Shown here: positions 1 through 10,993 of the stretch, in pieces
Position numbering within the stretch: position 1 is the stretch's first letter
Layout of the letters: each line of letters opens with the position of its first letter
Assembly: GCA_020055645.1 (NCBI GenBank)
Contig: CM034546.1
Location: 98,270,001 to 98,334,000 of the forward strand
From: Tomocerus qinae
Taxonomy: Eukaryota > Arthropoda > Collembola > Entomobryomorpha > Tomoceridae
Direction: 5' to 3'
DNA: 64,000 bases
The notes under the pieces: model-generated
Databases searched by the model: none
What the model saw: only the letters and a program-made list of their open reading frames with translations
Told to the model about the DNA's origin: nothing
Position numbers and translations under genes: made by a program

Positions 1-1057
1 TCTAATAATAGTCTTTAAATTGGCATTTATTGTTAACCAAAGTGAGTACAAGACTTAAGTTTAACAAATCTATAATTCCACAATTGAAACTAAAATAACC
101 ACTGACTTACTTTGTACAAACGCTACAAATAGTAAAACACTAATAATGAAATTTGTTACCATACAAGTATAAATGAAGTAAAATTACATGGCAGTGCATA
201 TTTGGCATGCATATTTTGGTTTGGTACCTATTCAATATCCACTTTGTTGTGATGGTTAAGAAATTACTGCACACTGTGCACACACATTGATTTATTAATA
301 TATCATTACCACTCCAGCGTTGCTACCGCTCTCTCTCTCCCTTATCAAGGCATATCGAGATAAATTTCAACAGAGGTATTTAATCATCTAATCATTCACA
401 CTCTTGTCAATCTGTTTTATGCAACTAAAAGATTATGTGTCTCTTTAACCATTTTAATTTTTGGGACTGACACTGTAACCTCTAAATTGACAAACAAATA
501 TTCTTGAGGAACAGTAACAAATTTTTACTTATTGCACGTTCCAAAGGCAAAAATTTGACAAATTGGAAAATTTAAGCTTTTTAGGTTATGAAGGCTGTTT
601 TACTCTGTAGAGATAGCAATGACGCAACAGTATTTTAATTGTATATCATACTTTTCACAATATTCATGGTTATAATATAAATATAAGCTACCTATACGAT
701 ACTTGCTTCATGTTTTTATTCTCATTACAAAAAACACATGAAAATGTATGAAAAAGCTAGAATCAGTTCCAACAAACAACTTTCATTTTTCAACGGACTT
801 ACATATCGCCTATGTTTAATACCATGCATATAATATAGTAACCCTTTTGTTGAAAAATTCTTTACTTTACAAATACTTATTTTATGTACGCTAAATTGAT
901 AGAGGCACTAGGATTAAGAAGTAGTATCAAGATCTAAAACAACATTGTGTGACTATTAGTAGTTATTATAATATACCCTCTGTATCATACAGTGTAGGAA
1001 ATAAGGCTTCTTGGTGCTGCAGGCAGTAACATCAAAGGACGAAGACACAAATCAAGT
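1..1057. other. Intergenic, 3' flank of Snr1
   Basis: AT-rich sequence downstream of the Snr1 stop codon. I see no coding exon, RNA gene or mobile element. The part nearest the stop codon should hold the Snr1 3' UTR, whose end I cannot place. Confidence 0.5.
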
Positions 1058-3695
1058 TTACCATCCAGGGGTAGTATTAGCCAACCGCCTCATTCGTCTA
1101 AATAGTTTAATTATTTTAAAGCTTGGTATAAAAATTACAATATGTGTTAATTAAGAAAGTACAATCAAACAAACCTAGTGTTACGATCTTGATCTCTTAT
1201 TTTCTTCTCCATTTCTGCATCCGTCAAGGTCTCCAAGAAAGGTGCCCAATTATCTGACTCAGATGGATGCCTGAAAGGGATTTCAACGGTAGGCAATGGG
1301 GCTTCACTAAAAGCATAAGTTCTTTGATGCCATGAAATTTGTCCCCTGATGGAATACGCGATAGCTGTCACAAACTCCCCACCTAACCCAAGTTCGGCAC
1401 ATAGCTTCACTGCAAATTTTTCCGGACTATTTTCTTTTTCACTCATATCCCACTCTACTTGGTCGTTCAAACTGGTATTTCCAACATGTATATTTAGCTG
1501 AAATACAAAATGTTAAATCGATGAGTTAAATAATTAACTGACAATATATAACGATATATTGCATATAATCGCTTTAACATAAATCGTACTAGCCACCTTT
1601 ATAATAACGCGTTGGTCAGTTTGTTCTTCCAATAGATTGTCAGTTGGAAAGGCTTCGATTTGTTGACGAATTGATTGGGCGATAGCCGGGACAAATGTAA
1701 CAGTGTTTAATTCCAAGTCGTCACACAAAATTTCGGCAAATTGTTCAGGACTGATGAGAGTTTCTGTACAACACAATTATATGACTTGCATAAATTATCG
1801 GACAAAAATCAGACTTTTATATTGTTTATACTACTATTTTTTTCTATTTAAATTTGTATGTTATAGTAAGTTAATTATGACTTTAGCAATCTTAATCTCA
1901 CCATTTTTATTCCAAGTAAATGTGTCTCTCAATTTTTGGCCTTCTATTTCCATGTCCAGACGTATCGGAACTAGGACTTCCGGTTGCTGTGCATTATCAT
2001 TTATGGAAACAGGGTCCGTATCGTCAAAGCTAACATAATACTTGTTAATTATTTTGATTTTCAAGTTATTATGGCCATGACCAATTTTAAGAACTTACCA
2101 CAAAGGAAAAGTGCGTATTTTTTTTGCTTGTACCCTTGTACGGCTGATTTGAGTAGCCTGAGGAACTGCGTCTAAATGGGAACTATTTGGCAGAGGTGGC
2201 ACCCATTGGGTCGGTTTCTTTGGTTTTATTTCTCTGCAAAAGTACAAAGTTTCTGCTTATGAGTTGGATGAGCTTAAAACATGTCACATGAATACTAATA
2301 AATACAAGGCCAAAAGAATGAAGACATGGCAAAACGCCAAAAGGGAAAGGGATTTGGATAAAGACAAAGTTTTCAAAATGAAATAATATCTTGCCTGGGT
2401 GTTGGAACGTCGAATGAATGCACTGATACTGCTTTGTATTTTTCATCGTCTCCAACTATGAGATCTTCCACTTCCACCGATCTTAGAAGTGAAATGTTAG
2501 AGGCCAAAACATGTTGACTTAATCCTGTTTTATTTTGAGAAATTTGAAAATAATAAATTAAGAGCAATCAATCATCAATCAGCAGAATCAAGCAATAACA
2601 AGCAAATCAATCCTTAAGTGTTACGACCGTTTAAGTAAATTGGGGTAATTTTTACAACAAACAAAACAGATAAAACGCCCACCTAAATCAGCTAGTCTTT
2701 TCCGTTCTTCATTTGTCAAATTCCGTCTTGTTAATCCTGGATATTTTTTGTACAATGATCCCCGAAACATTCGTAAATAATTGCCCACCTGTTAATACAA
2801 AAATTTCATTACCACTACTATTTTACGAAATATATCATGCGTAGGCTGACCATCCGTCCCGTTTTTAACGGGATCGTCCCGTTTTTGGTGACCTGTCCCG
2901 GCGTCCCGAAAGTGTCCCGTTTTCAGAAACGCGTCCCGTTTTTTAGAAAAAATTGAGTAATATCTAATTTAATGACTACTACGAACGAAAAAGGAAAATT
3001 TTGACTGAAGATAACAAAATTTTTCGCGCTTCGCGCGATTAATGGTAAATCTTAATGGCAATCTACAATATATATTGGCTTTTCTCGACAAAAGGACCTA
3101 ACATTTTCATGGTTCGCACAATTGTTTGGAAACTTTAAGCCGTTTTAGGGAAAATAAACGCTCATCGTACGATTATGAGGAAATTGTAGACCATTTTTGG
3201 CAAACAAAACTTAAAATTAACCAGCTTCGCGCGATTATAAGATTTTTTGTCTATTTTCAGCAATAAGAGGTTAAAATTAACGCGCTTCGCGCGATTATAA
3301 TTGTCTTTTATGGTTATTTTAGGGCAAAAATAGCTTAAAATTATCGCGCTTCGCGCGATTATATGCCATTTTTTAAAATTTTGGGCAAAAGTATCTAAAA
3401 ATTAACGCGCTTCGGGAAAATATTCCTAATATACATGGTTAAATGGCATTACCCCCGTCAAAATCGACTTCTAAATACAATACTGTATGGTGTCCCGTTT
3501 TCCCTTTGTCAAATTATGGTCAGCCTAATCATGCGTTTTATTTTAACTTTTGCATTTTACGTGTACGTGTCTTCATAAAAAATAAGTATATTTTTGAAAA
3601 AGAAATATATTCACCTCGGAGCCAACGCAGTAGTATTCCCCATTTTCCTCCAACTGAAAACTAACTGGCTTGTCTCCATACGTTCTAACAGCCAT
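1058..3695 (-). CDS. Snr1: SNF5-related protein 1 (SMARCB1/INI1), SWI/SNF core subunit
   Basis: Core subunit of the BAP/PBAP chromatin remodelling complex, in the nucleus. Eight coding exons: 3615-3695, 2683-2788, 2395-2524, 2099-2233, 1902-2029, 1597-1763, 1175-1497, 1058-1097. All join in phase to 369 codons plus TAA, the usual length of insect Snr1. Seen: the N-terminal winged-helix region opening [17 protein letters not shown] and containing [17 protein letters not shown]; a linker with [11 protein letters not shown]; two SNF5 repeats, the first containing [20 protein letters not shown] and ILCDDLELN, the second [16 protein letters not shown] ([15 protein letters not shown]) and [11 protein letters not shown]; and the C-terminal basic tail [12 protein letters not shown]. 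In mammals this arginine-rich helix contacts the nucleosome acidic patch, and its arginines are kept here. The third intron has a GC donor. Intron 1 carries a hAT element. The start is the first ATG of the conserved reading frame; no upstream exon is needed. Confidence 0.97.
2842..3527. mobile_element. Non-autonomous hAT-type DNA transposon in Snr1 intron 1
   Basis: The 686-bp element begins TAGGCTGACCAT at 2842-2853 and ends with the exact reverse complement at 3516-3527. It is flanked by perfect 8-bp direct repeats ATCATGCG at 2834-2841 and 3528-3535. An 8-bp target duplication with TAGG-type termini is typical of hAT elements. Subterminal copies of GTCCCGTTTT lie at about 2856, 2876, 2909 and 2932, with another near 3492, as hAT transposase-binding regions often show. 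There is no transposase ORF, so the element is non-autonomous. The perfect duplication suggests a fairly young insertion. Confidence 0.85.
3170..3420. repeat. Tandem repeat of about 61 bp with GC-rich palindromic core, inside the hAT element
   Basis: The core CGCGCTTCGCGCGATTATA recurs at about 3222-3240, 3279-3300 and 3343-3363, with a decayed copy near 3405 and an isolated one at 3022-3041. Units contain a loosely kept GGCAAAA...TTAAAATTAA stretch before the core. The core is self-complementary (CGCG...CGCG) and stands out from the AT-rich surroundings. Confidence 0.75.
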
Positions 3696-4167
3696 TGTTA
3701 CCTTCGAATTTTCGGTATTTAATGCCCGTAAATTGCAAAAATTAAAGAACACTTCTCCAGAATCTGCTGTTCTTTATTGACTTTTTTATTTTCCCCGGCT
3801 GACTCCTGTCGTCCTCTGCAATATTTTTGATGGAATGACTAATTGTTACTATTACAAACAGTCAAAAGAACCTCCTCCTCCTCCTTCAAGCACTTCGCGT
3901 AATATAGACTTGTAGACGTTCCTTTTTGTTCATCCGCAGCGTTCGCTTGCTAAAAACGTTTATGAACATGAAATCTACTTGTTTGTGGACATATCAAGTA
4001 AATTATGATATGGTTGGTTGATATTTTGGTAAATTTTAGTTTATTATTCAAAACCATTAAAATTACTATACTCAACATGATAAGGCAACTTTACGAATTC
4101 TTTCAGAAACAGCTTTTAAAAAATTGGTTTTGAAATGCATCAGAAAATCCCTATTTCTAAATGTGAA

Positions 4168-7100
4168 TTAAACACTATAAAATAAGCGTTTGTAATATAA
4201 ATACACTGCAATTACAATCCAGAGAGAGGTTCCCCAAAGAGTCTCAATCAAACGGCTAAAATGAGTGGACATTTTTCCGTATGAATAATGCCAAGGTAGC
4301 ATTGCATAAGCGACTGTATGACCGATGTACAGAGCTATAGAGTTCATCCCACATTCGAAAAAGGGAGATCCACTCCACCACTGCTTGACATCAACAATGA
4401 TATACAGTAAACTGAAAAGGATTAATGCCAAGCTTGTTGTCACCAAAGTGTAAGAAAGAGACCTAAAAGAATACCCATTTCAGAGTTTAGTTTCAATAAA
4501 AATATCCATCAAAATATTATATACCTAGTATAGTTTAGGTCAATTAGGTACCATAAGTTTTTATTGATGGGTATTAGTCCTCCCGTCTGTTTTCCTTGAC
4601 ATAACAGCACCCCGATCACGCCAGTGAATACAGCTAACGTAAACCAGCGTGTAACACGGCTGGAAGTTTTGGGAAATATCAAAAGAGTGACTCCTGTTTG
4701 CAAGCCAAACCATACTTGTCCTATGGAATTTAATAATCCCAAAAACCCCTCTGGATCATATGCCCCGGATTTATAAACGGATTTGGAAGTTGGTCGTTTA
4801 TAAATATGATTGACAGAAAAAAGCATTCTGTCAATGTATCCAGCAGCTCCTCCAACACAGTGCCCAGGATATGCATTATTATTATGCAATCCTGCTGGTC
4901 CAATATACCCCCTGCAAAGGCATTTGTACTTGAATCAGTTTGAAATAATATTATCTTTCTAGTATGTAAAATATTGTTGTTTAAGCATACGTTGGGCATC
5001 CTGGAATATGCAGAAAAAAAGTTAGACAGCAATGAAGAGCAAAGATCAATGTAATCACTAGCCAAGGAATCCATAGAATTTTTAAGTCCATTAATTTAGA
5101 AGTAATAGGGGGAGTGTCCTAGGGAAAGAGCAATAAAATTAATTCATAAGGAGAATTAGATAAAAATTATTGTAATTTGATATGCAAAATTTATTGTACC
5201 ATTTTCTGTTGTGCAACATAAAAACTGACTTTTTTAGCACTAAAAAATAAGAACAGAGAAGCGACAACAAAATAGGAAATCCCGAATCGCTGCAAAACGC
5301 CTGGTAGTCTTAAAAGTTCCAAGTTTGCTGCATTGGAACCTTTGACTGAGTTCAGTACTAACCCAATGAAGATTAGTTTACACGACCTAACGAAAATCTT
5401 CTGGAATATCTCCCATGTGGAGTGTCCTTTCGATATTTGACCAGTAATGCTCAGAGGAATAGAAATTCCCATGCCCATTAAAAACCTAAACAAATCGATA
5501 AAATTTCTAAATAACTAATTTCAAAATAAAACAAGCATTCCAAATTCTATAATAATAAATGGAAAATCCAACCAAGGAAAAATCAGATCGGCTACGTAGA
5601 GTCCATCCCAAGTGGCATGCTCAAAAAAGTAGTAGTCAGCTCCACCATCATTAACAAATATCATCATAACTATGCAAATTCTATCAACCATAACATTAAT
5701 TCGTACAGTTCATAAGATGATGAGTATGGAACAGTTTTAAAGATTCTGATCATTTACCCTCTAAAAGTATCCAAAAATCTTAGACGTTTGGAATCAATGG
5801 CTCTAACCTCCGGAGCTACAGCAGGCTCCTGTAAAAGCTGCTCATTTTGTAGTAGGTGGGTTGAATCTGAAAAGGTCTCCTGATCGCCAACTTTTGTAGG
5901 TTCACATTCACGAGCGACACTAGAATCTACATAATAAATATTAACGTGAATCACCATTGCCAATTGTCAGCCCTTTCCCAGTTAATTTATACAATGAAAC
6001 ACATCAAAAGAAGAAATCGTCATATACGCTACAGGACACAACATACAGATTACAGACCATACAAATATACTATTATAATACTTCACATGCATATGCTGTG
6101 ATTATGTTTATGACACATAAAGAAAAAATGTTTTAACCCTCCCCGGATAGTGAGGAACACTCGGAAAGCGATTTTGCTGTTTGTTGGCTCTTAATGGAGA
6201 CCACTGCTGCTGGGGCCTTAGCTTTATTCTTTTTCGACTTTGATTTTGTTTTTAAATCGGATGTTCCACGAGTTGCGAGTGGTGGTGGTGGATTAGATGG
6301 AATATTTTCCTGGTTTCTGGGGAGTTGGTTTGCTCTTGATGACGATGCCAAATGTTCTGTAGAAGATGCTTCATGACGTTTTATAAATTGATTAAGAAAT
6401 TTTCCAAAACATGTTTTCATCTTGTCCTTATGTTTTGAGAATAGAGGCAACATAATTGCAAGGGCAGAGTAGAAAAGTATCATGAGAAGAATGGCTGCAT
6501 ATTGTGCATAATTAAATACAAATGACATTTTGCTAAAAAAAAGTATCTGCTATATAAGAATGGTAGTGTAAATTATTATCAACTTACGAAAATATATATT
6601 TACAGGTTCCAGCTTTGTAAAAATTTTACATAAAGCATTATCCCTACTTGTTTCCAAAACTTGTAGATCATAAACTCCAAATTCGCCAAAATTGTGGGAG
6701 ACCTCACAAAACAATTGGCTGCATGTTTTCAATAAGACATATTACAATTTACATATTATTATTATTTTCAAAATACCAATAATTCCATTTATGCCGAAAT
6801 ACATCTGATACTAGGTACTAGATTATCTAATATTATTATGAATTATTTTTAGCTATGGGATTGATTAGCGGAAGCATTAAACCTGTCGTTAACGGCTCCA
6901 ACTACAGGATCTTCTCCAGATGTTCTCAGACGATAAGTTAAAGGGTAAATAGTCTTGATTCTTTTAATTAAAGGTTGACCCTTTGTAATCCCCACATTTG
7001 AACTCAATTGAAAAGGGCACTAAATTATTTAGCAAATCATAATAATATTATTCATATTGCTCTTGTTAAGCATTTCTTTATTTGAAATTATGGTTTCCGA

Positions 7101-7468
7101 TTTCCTTTTGGTTGATTGCTCATTTTTTTTAACCTTCTCTGGGAACACACTTTCTCCTTGTGCAAATTACAGGATAACTTATCCGTTTAAAGAGAAAGTA
7201 ACTTTCCTTCAGAGAACCAACATTGGAAACCCTCGAGTTTTACAATGGGTATCTTGTTTCATCTCATAGCATTTGATCGAAACTTTTTTTTCACCCCTTA
7301 CTCTAATAATATTCTTGGACATACCTCATGGCAGTTCAATGACAATTCGTAAAGCCATAAAGTCTTCTTTGTGGATGTTGTAACGTTTATCCATGCTTCG
7401 TCGATGTCCAATTCGGTAAGATTGAAATCCCCAAATTGGGACGTCCCTGGATATTCTATCCAAGACAT
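4168..7468 (-). CDS. Hgsnat: Heparan-alpha-glucosaminide N-acetyltransferase
   Basis: Lysosomal membrane enzyme that moves acetyl from cytosolic acetyl-CoA onto terminal glucosamine of heparan sulfate inside the lysosome. Coding exons: 7325-7468, 6883-7019, 6588-6718, 6138-6494, 5758-5926, 5573-5680, 5200-5485, 4991-5118, 4525-4911, 4168-4462; phases agree and give 713 codons. Seen: a luminal N-domain with CHECPFQ and NFGEFGVYDLQV; first membrane segment around residues 139-156; a polar cytosolic linker of about 150 residues rich in K and S; then DTFRG and the multi-pass domain with GGADYYFFEHATWDG (His about 334 aligns with the acetyl-carrying histidine), LPGVLQRFGISYF, GCPTGYIGPAG, GGAAGYIDR, AYDPEG, INKNLW, and PFFECGMNSIALYIGH near the end. 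The exact 6588/6494 junction was chosen on phase: GTAAGT donor with a phase-1 acceptor. The start at 7468 has no clear signal peptide, so a short 5' coding exon may be missing. Confidence 0.93.
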
Positions 7469-7498
7469 TTTCAACAACACTACAACAATTTTGTTCAC

Positions 7499-9011
7499 AC
7501 TTCTATTTCATAGGAAGTACAACTAGTGCAGATACTGTGAAATGAGTAAATTAAGTTCAGTTAATTCTGCAGATTTTTTTCAGGAGAAAGTTCATTCATC
7601 AGTTCACTTTAAGATTTAAATAGGCACATAATAATACGGTTTTGTTCATGTTTGTATGTTCATGTAAACACTAAAAACACGAGTATATGCTTACACACCA
7701 AAAACAATTGCCACTTTAGTCAGTTACAGTTACGGTAATAATTATGGTTCTTGGCTACCGTTTTAGAATTAGAATTGGTTTTTGTGGGTGAAACAGTCTA
7801 CAGTAATATATGACTGCGTATAAACTTCTGCAGGAAATTTGTCCAGGCTTTACACAGCATTCTTAAATGAGTCGACAAAGGATCTTTCAGCACCTTAAAT
7901 GGAATAAAATATGGATTTTTAATAATTCCTATGTATATAAAACGCTACGATTTGTACCGAAAGATCACATAATAAATTGTCATTTAAGTCATATTCATAT
8001 TATTCTCTCTGGTACAATACAACATAAATGGCAAGCGGTATTGTTAGGTTTATGGCAATGCAATGGCTAATTAATGCTAATCCAGATATTAAAATATAAA
8101 AGCATTTTGCAAGTTGTATGCATGCACTTTGGATTTGGGAAAAAAATCAACATTTCAGTTGCATTATGGTTTGCTCAAGAGATAATAATATTTTTATTAT
8201 GATATGATACTCATAAGTACACTTAAAGTATATGTATAACTAGTTCTAGTTTAATGGAAACACTTAAATATTTGTAATATTGTGAAAAATTCTAACATTA
8301 TGCAACAATTTTAGAGCCCGTGAGTATTTATTACCAACATGAGGCAAAAATAACCCAACGAGAGCGTAACATAATATTGGAATGCTTTCTAAAAGTAAAT
8401 AGTAAGGAACAAAATAACAGTCAGCACAATATAAAGGTAACAGCTAGATAACAAAATTTGTATCCTTTCTTATAACATTAAGTATTACTTCTATGTAAGT
8501 ACGCTATAGGCCTCTTTAAATTCTAATTTCAATTTTATTTAATACTATACGCAATTGTCTTTAGAACTTTTACAGGCTCGCATGTCAATTAGAAAAATGC
8601 ATGCTTAAGTATACATTTGTAATTAATTATTAACACATCAATTGCCAATTTAATAATAACAGGACGAATTGCTGGCCTTTTTACGACTCAAATAGGTACA
8701 GTTTGCACTATAAGTTCAATTTGTTTACATTGTGACCCATATTGTGTGCAATATGGACGAGATTATGAAAGACAGATTTTCTAAACAGTATACAGGCGCG
8801 GCTGACATTTTCAGCCCTAAAAAAGATTAACTATTCAATTCAGATCTGATTTATAAATCATACATTATTGATATATTTTGCTTAGATAACAGTTCTTGCA
8901 TTTTAATTGCATTGTGCAAATTTTAAGTTCACTGGTTTTAGTTTGAGCGAAAAGCAAAACTATCCAAAATGTACAATGTACATGTATAATTCTAATCAAA
9001 CATCTCGATGT
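7499..9011. other. Intergenic between HGSNAT 5' end and caspase 3' end
   Basis: About 1.5 kb of AT-rich DNA between two minus-strand genes. It should contain the HGSNAT promoter, any missing first exon, and the caspase 3' UTR. I recognise no further gene; the short plus-strand ORFs here have no family resemblance. Confidence 0.45.
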
Positions 9012-10993
9012 TTACTTTGGAACCAAATAAACATCCCGGATAAGTGTGGACGTTATGAATGGAATTTGCTTCTTCTGGTTCATATGAGGCTGAGAAGGCG
9101 TGTTTGACTCATAGTATAACGCAACCTTTAAATTAAAAAATTTGTCTGTAAGACACCTTTTTCGTGTCACAATAACTACAACTTTAGGTGATCAATTAAA
9201 TCCTTACCTCGCGGGCAACTATAGTCATCATGGACAAAAGATCTTTCTTTGAGGCATATTTACTCAACACAGTACATATGGCTTGAATGAACCAAGATCC
9301 ATTTGTAGTGTTACGCCAAGAATAAAACCCTGAAGTAGATCAAACACAATTTAAAAATTGTTTAAACGTTTATTTTGAAGTCTTATTTAACAATAAATAA
9401 TGACCTGGAACAGTACTGAAGGCAATGAGAAAATCCGCATGATTCGGAATTTTGTAGCTTGAGGGATTAGAATCCACCTCAGTACGGTTACTAACGCGTA
9501 CTAGTTTGGTTCCGTCATCTAGTTGAGATCCTTGACATGCCTAAAAATTGCAATTATTACTTACTCATACTTAAAATTACTATTATTTTATACTTTAAAT
9601 TAAATTCTTAAATCTTATTTTCACTGCTTAGTTTTTTGTTAAAATTATACATTGATTGAGGCATAGGCAATAAAATTAAGCTCCATAATACCTGAATAAA
9701 AAATATTTTGGGCTTTCCGGCCAATGAACTGCATTTTTCTGCGGTAAACGATTGCCAAAGCACGTCTGGCTTGTAGGAATAATCTTTCGCATACATCAGC
9801 TGAGTATCCCCATGAGAAAGTACAGCTATCATAAGGCAATCTCGGTGACTGTGGTCCTCGCTCGATACTAAAAAATAATTTCAAGATTATAAATAATATA
9901 TATTATTTTTACATTTAAATGAGCTTAAGAAACATACATTTTTCAACTTCTTTTGCAACTTCAATGTAAGTAAGGTCGTCATACGCTGTTACTTCAAATC
10001 CCAAGTTCTTCAATGTGGAACATAAGTTAATTTTGTCTCTTTCTGTTCCATAACGGCGTCCCAAATCCAAATTAGCATTGAAATTCTATTTGGAATTGGA
10101 AAATAAGATTCTTTTAAAATGTCGCAATCGTAATAACCTTAACATTATAATCCATCCAACTTTACACTTTCAAGAAAAGACATTTTCCATTAATGGCAGT
10201 ATATCTTACCTCGTGATTAAAGATAACCGCTCTGCCTCTTTTGGGATGATTCATATTATAGACTTCAGAGTCCTTATGCACAGGCATAATCGATTTATTT
10301 GTGCCTCCAGATCCCCTGGATTAGCACCAAATAAATTATATTGGGTTTCTTCGGTGCAATAAATAAAGAATTGAAAACCAGAAAAACTATTTAAATTTCA
10401 TTTATATCCATTCAAAAAATTTTGAAGGAAAATCTTTAGATTAAGATAGAAAAGAAAGTTAACATTATTTTTGAAAGAATAATAATGTTATATGCGTGAG
10501 AGTAAACGTGTGACAAGCGGTCAAATAGCAAATATTATCCATAACCCAACTGACAACTAAATTCAAAATAGATTGTAGTTGCATTGCAGTACAGTACAAT
10601 ACAAACTACAAAAAATACTTTCAGTAAATGGTTCAGTCAGCAGGTACGGTAGTGTAGAAAATAATGAAAGCCATATTCAAAATTTTGGTACACAACCCGC
10701 ACCACATACAGTATATTATTATATGCAAGCTTTTTAAAATCAAAAATATGAATCATGGTGCCAACAGCCAAACGTTATTCTAACCAAAATCCTTTAGTGT
10801 CTCCAGTATCTACGGGAAGATTTGGTTCCGAATTTTTGTTGCTTTTCCCGAAGAAAGACAATGCATCGACAGTTTCCACCGTTTGACTCTGGTTGGTCAA
10901 CTCCATGCTATCATGGACACTTGAAACATTGTTTTGGATGAAAATCCGTGTTGTTCCTGATTCGATATCTCTCACAGTATCTCCGAAATCCAT
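9012..10993 (-). CDS. Caspase (short prodomain, executioner-like architecture)
   Basis: Cysteine protease of the apoptotic pathway, clan CD family C14. Coding exons: 10785-10993, 10210-10315, 9938-10085, 9692-9867, 9405-9540, 9208-9329, 9012-9125; all phases agree, 336 residues. Seen: a prodomain of about 85 residues with no CARD or DED motif; start of the p20 fold at YNMNHPKRGRAVIFNHE; RRYGTERDK; catalytic His about 173 in LSHGD; catalytic Cys about 215 in QACQG; a likely interdomain cleavage site TEVD just after it; the small subunit with FYSWRNTTNGSWFIQA; and the end QKKQIPFITSTL...DVYLVPK. The pentapeptide QACQG differs from the QACRG of most executioners and matches the form in caspases 8 and 10. 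Length and prodomain still fit an effector caspase. The ATG follows an acceptor-like TTTCAG directly, so a non-coding 5' exon is likely upstream. Confidence 0.95.

Noticed and set aside
6494..6588. HGSNAT exon starting at the acceptor just before ATGTCATTTG
   Set aside because: That acceptor does not keep phase with the strong GTAAGT donor at 6587; the acceptor before 6494 does.
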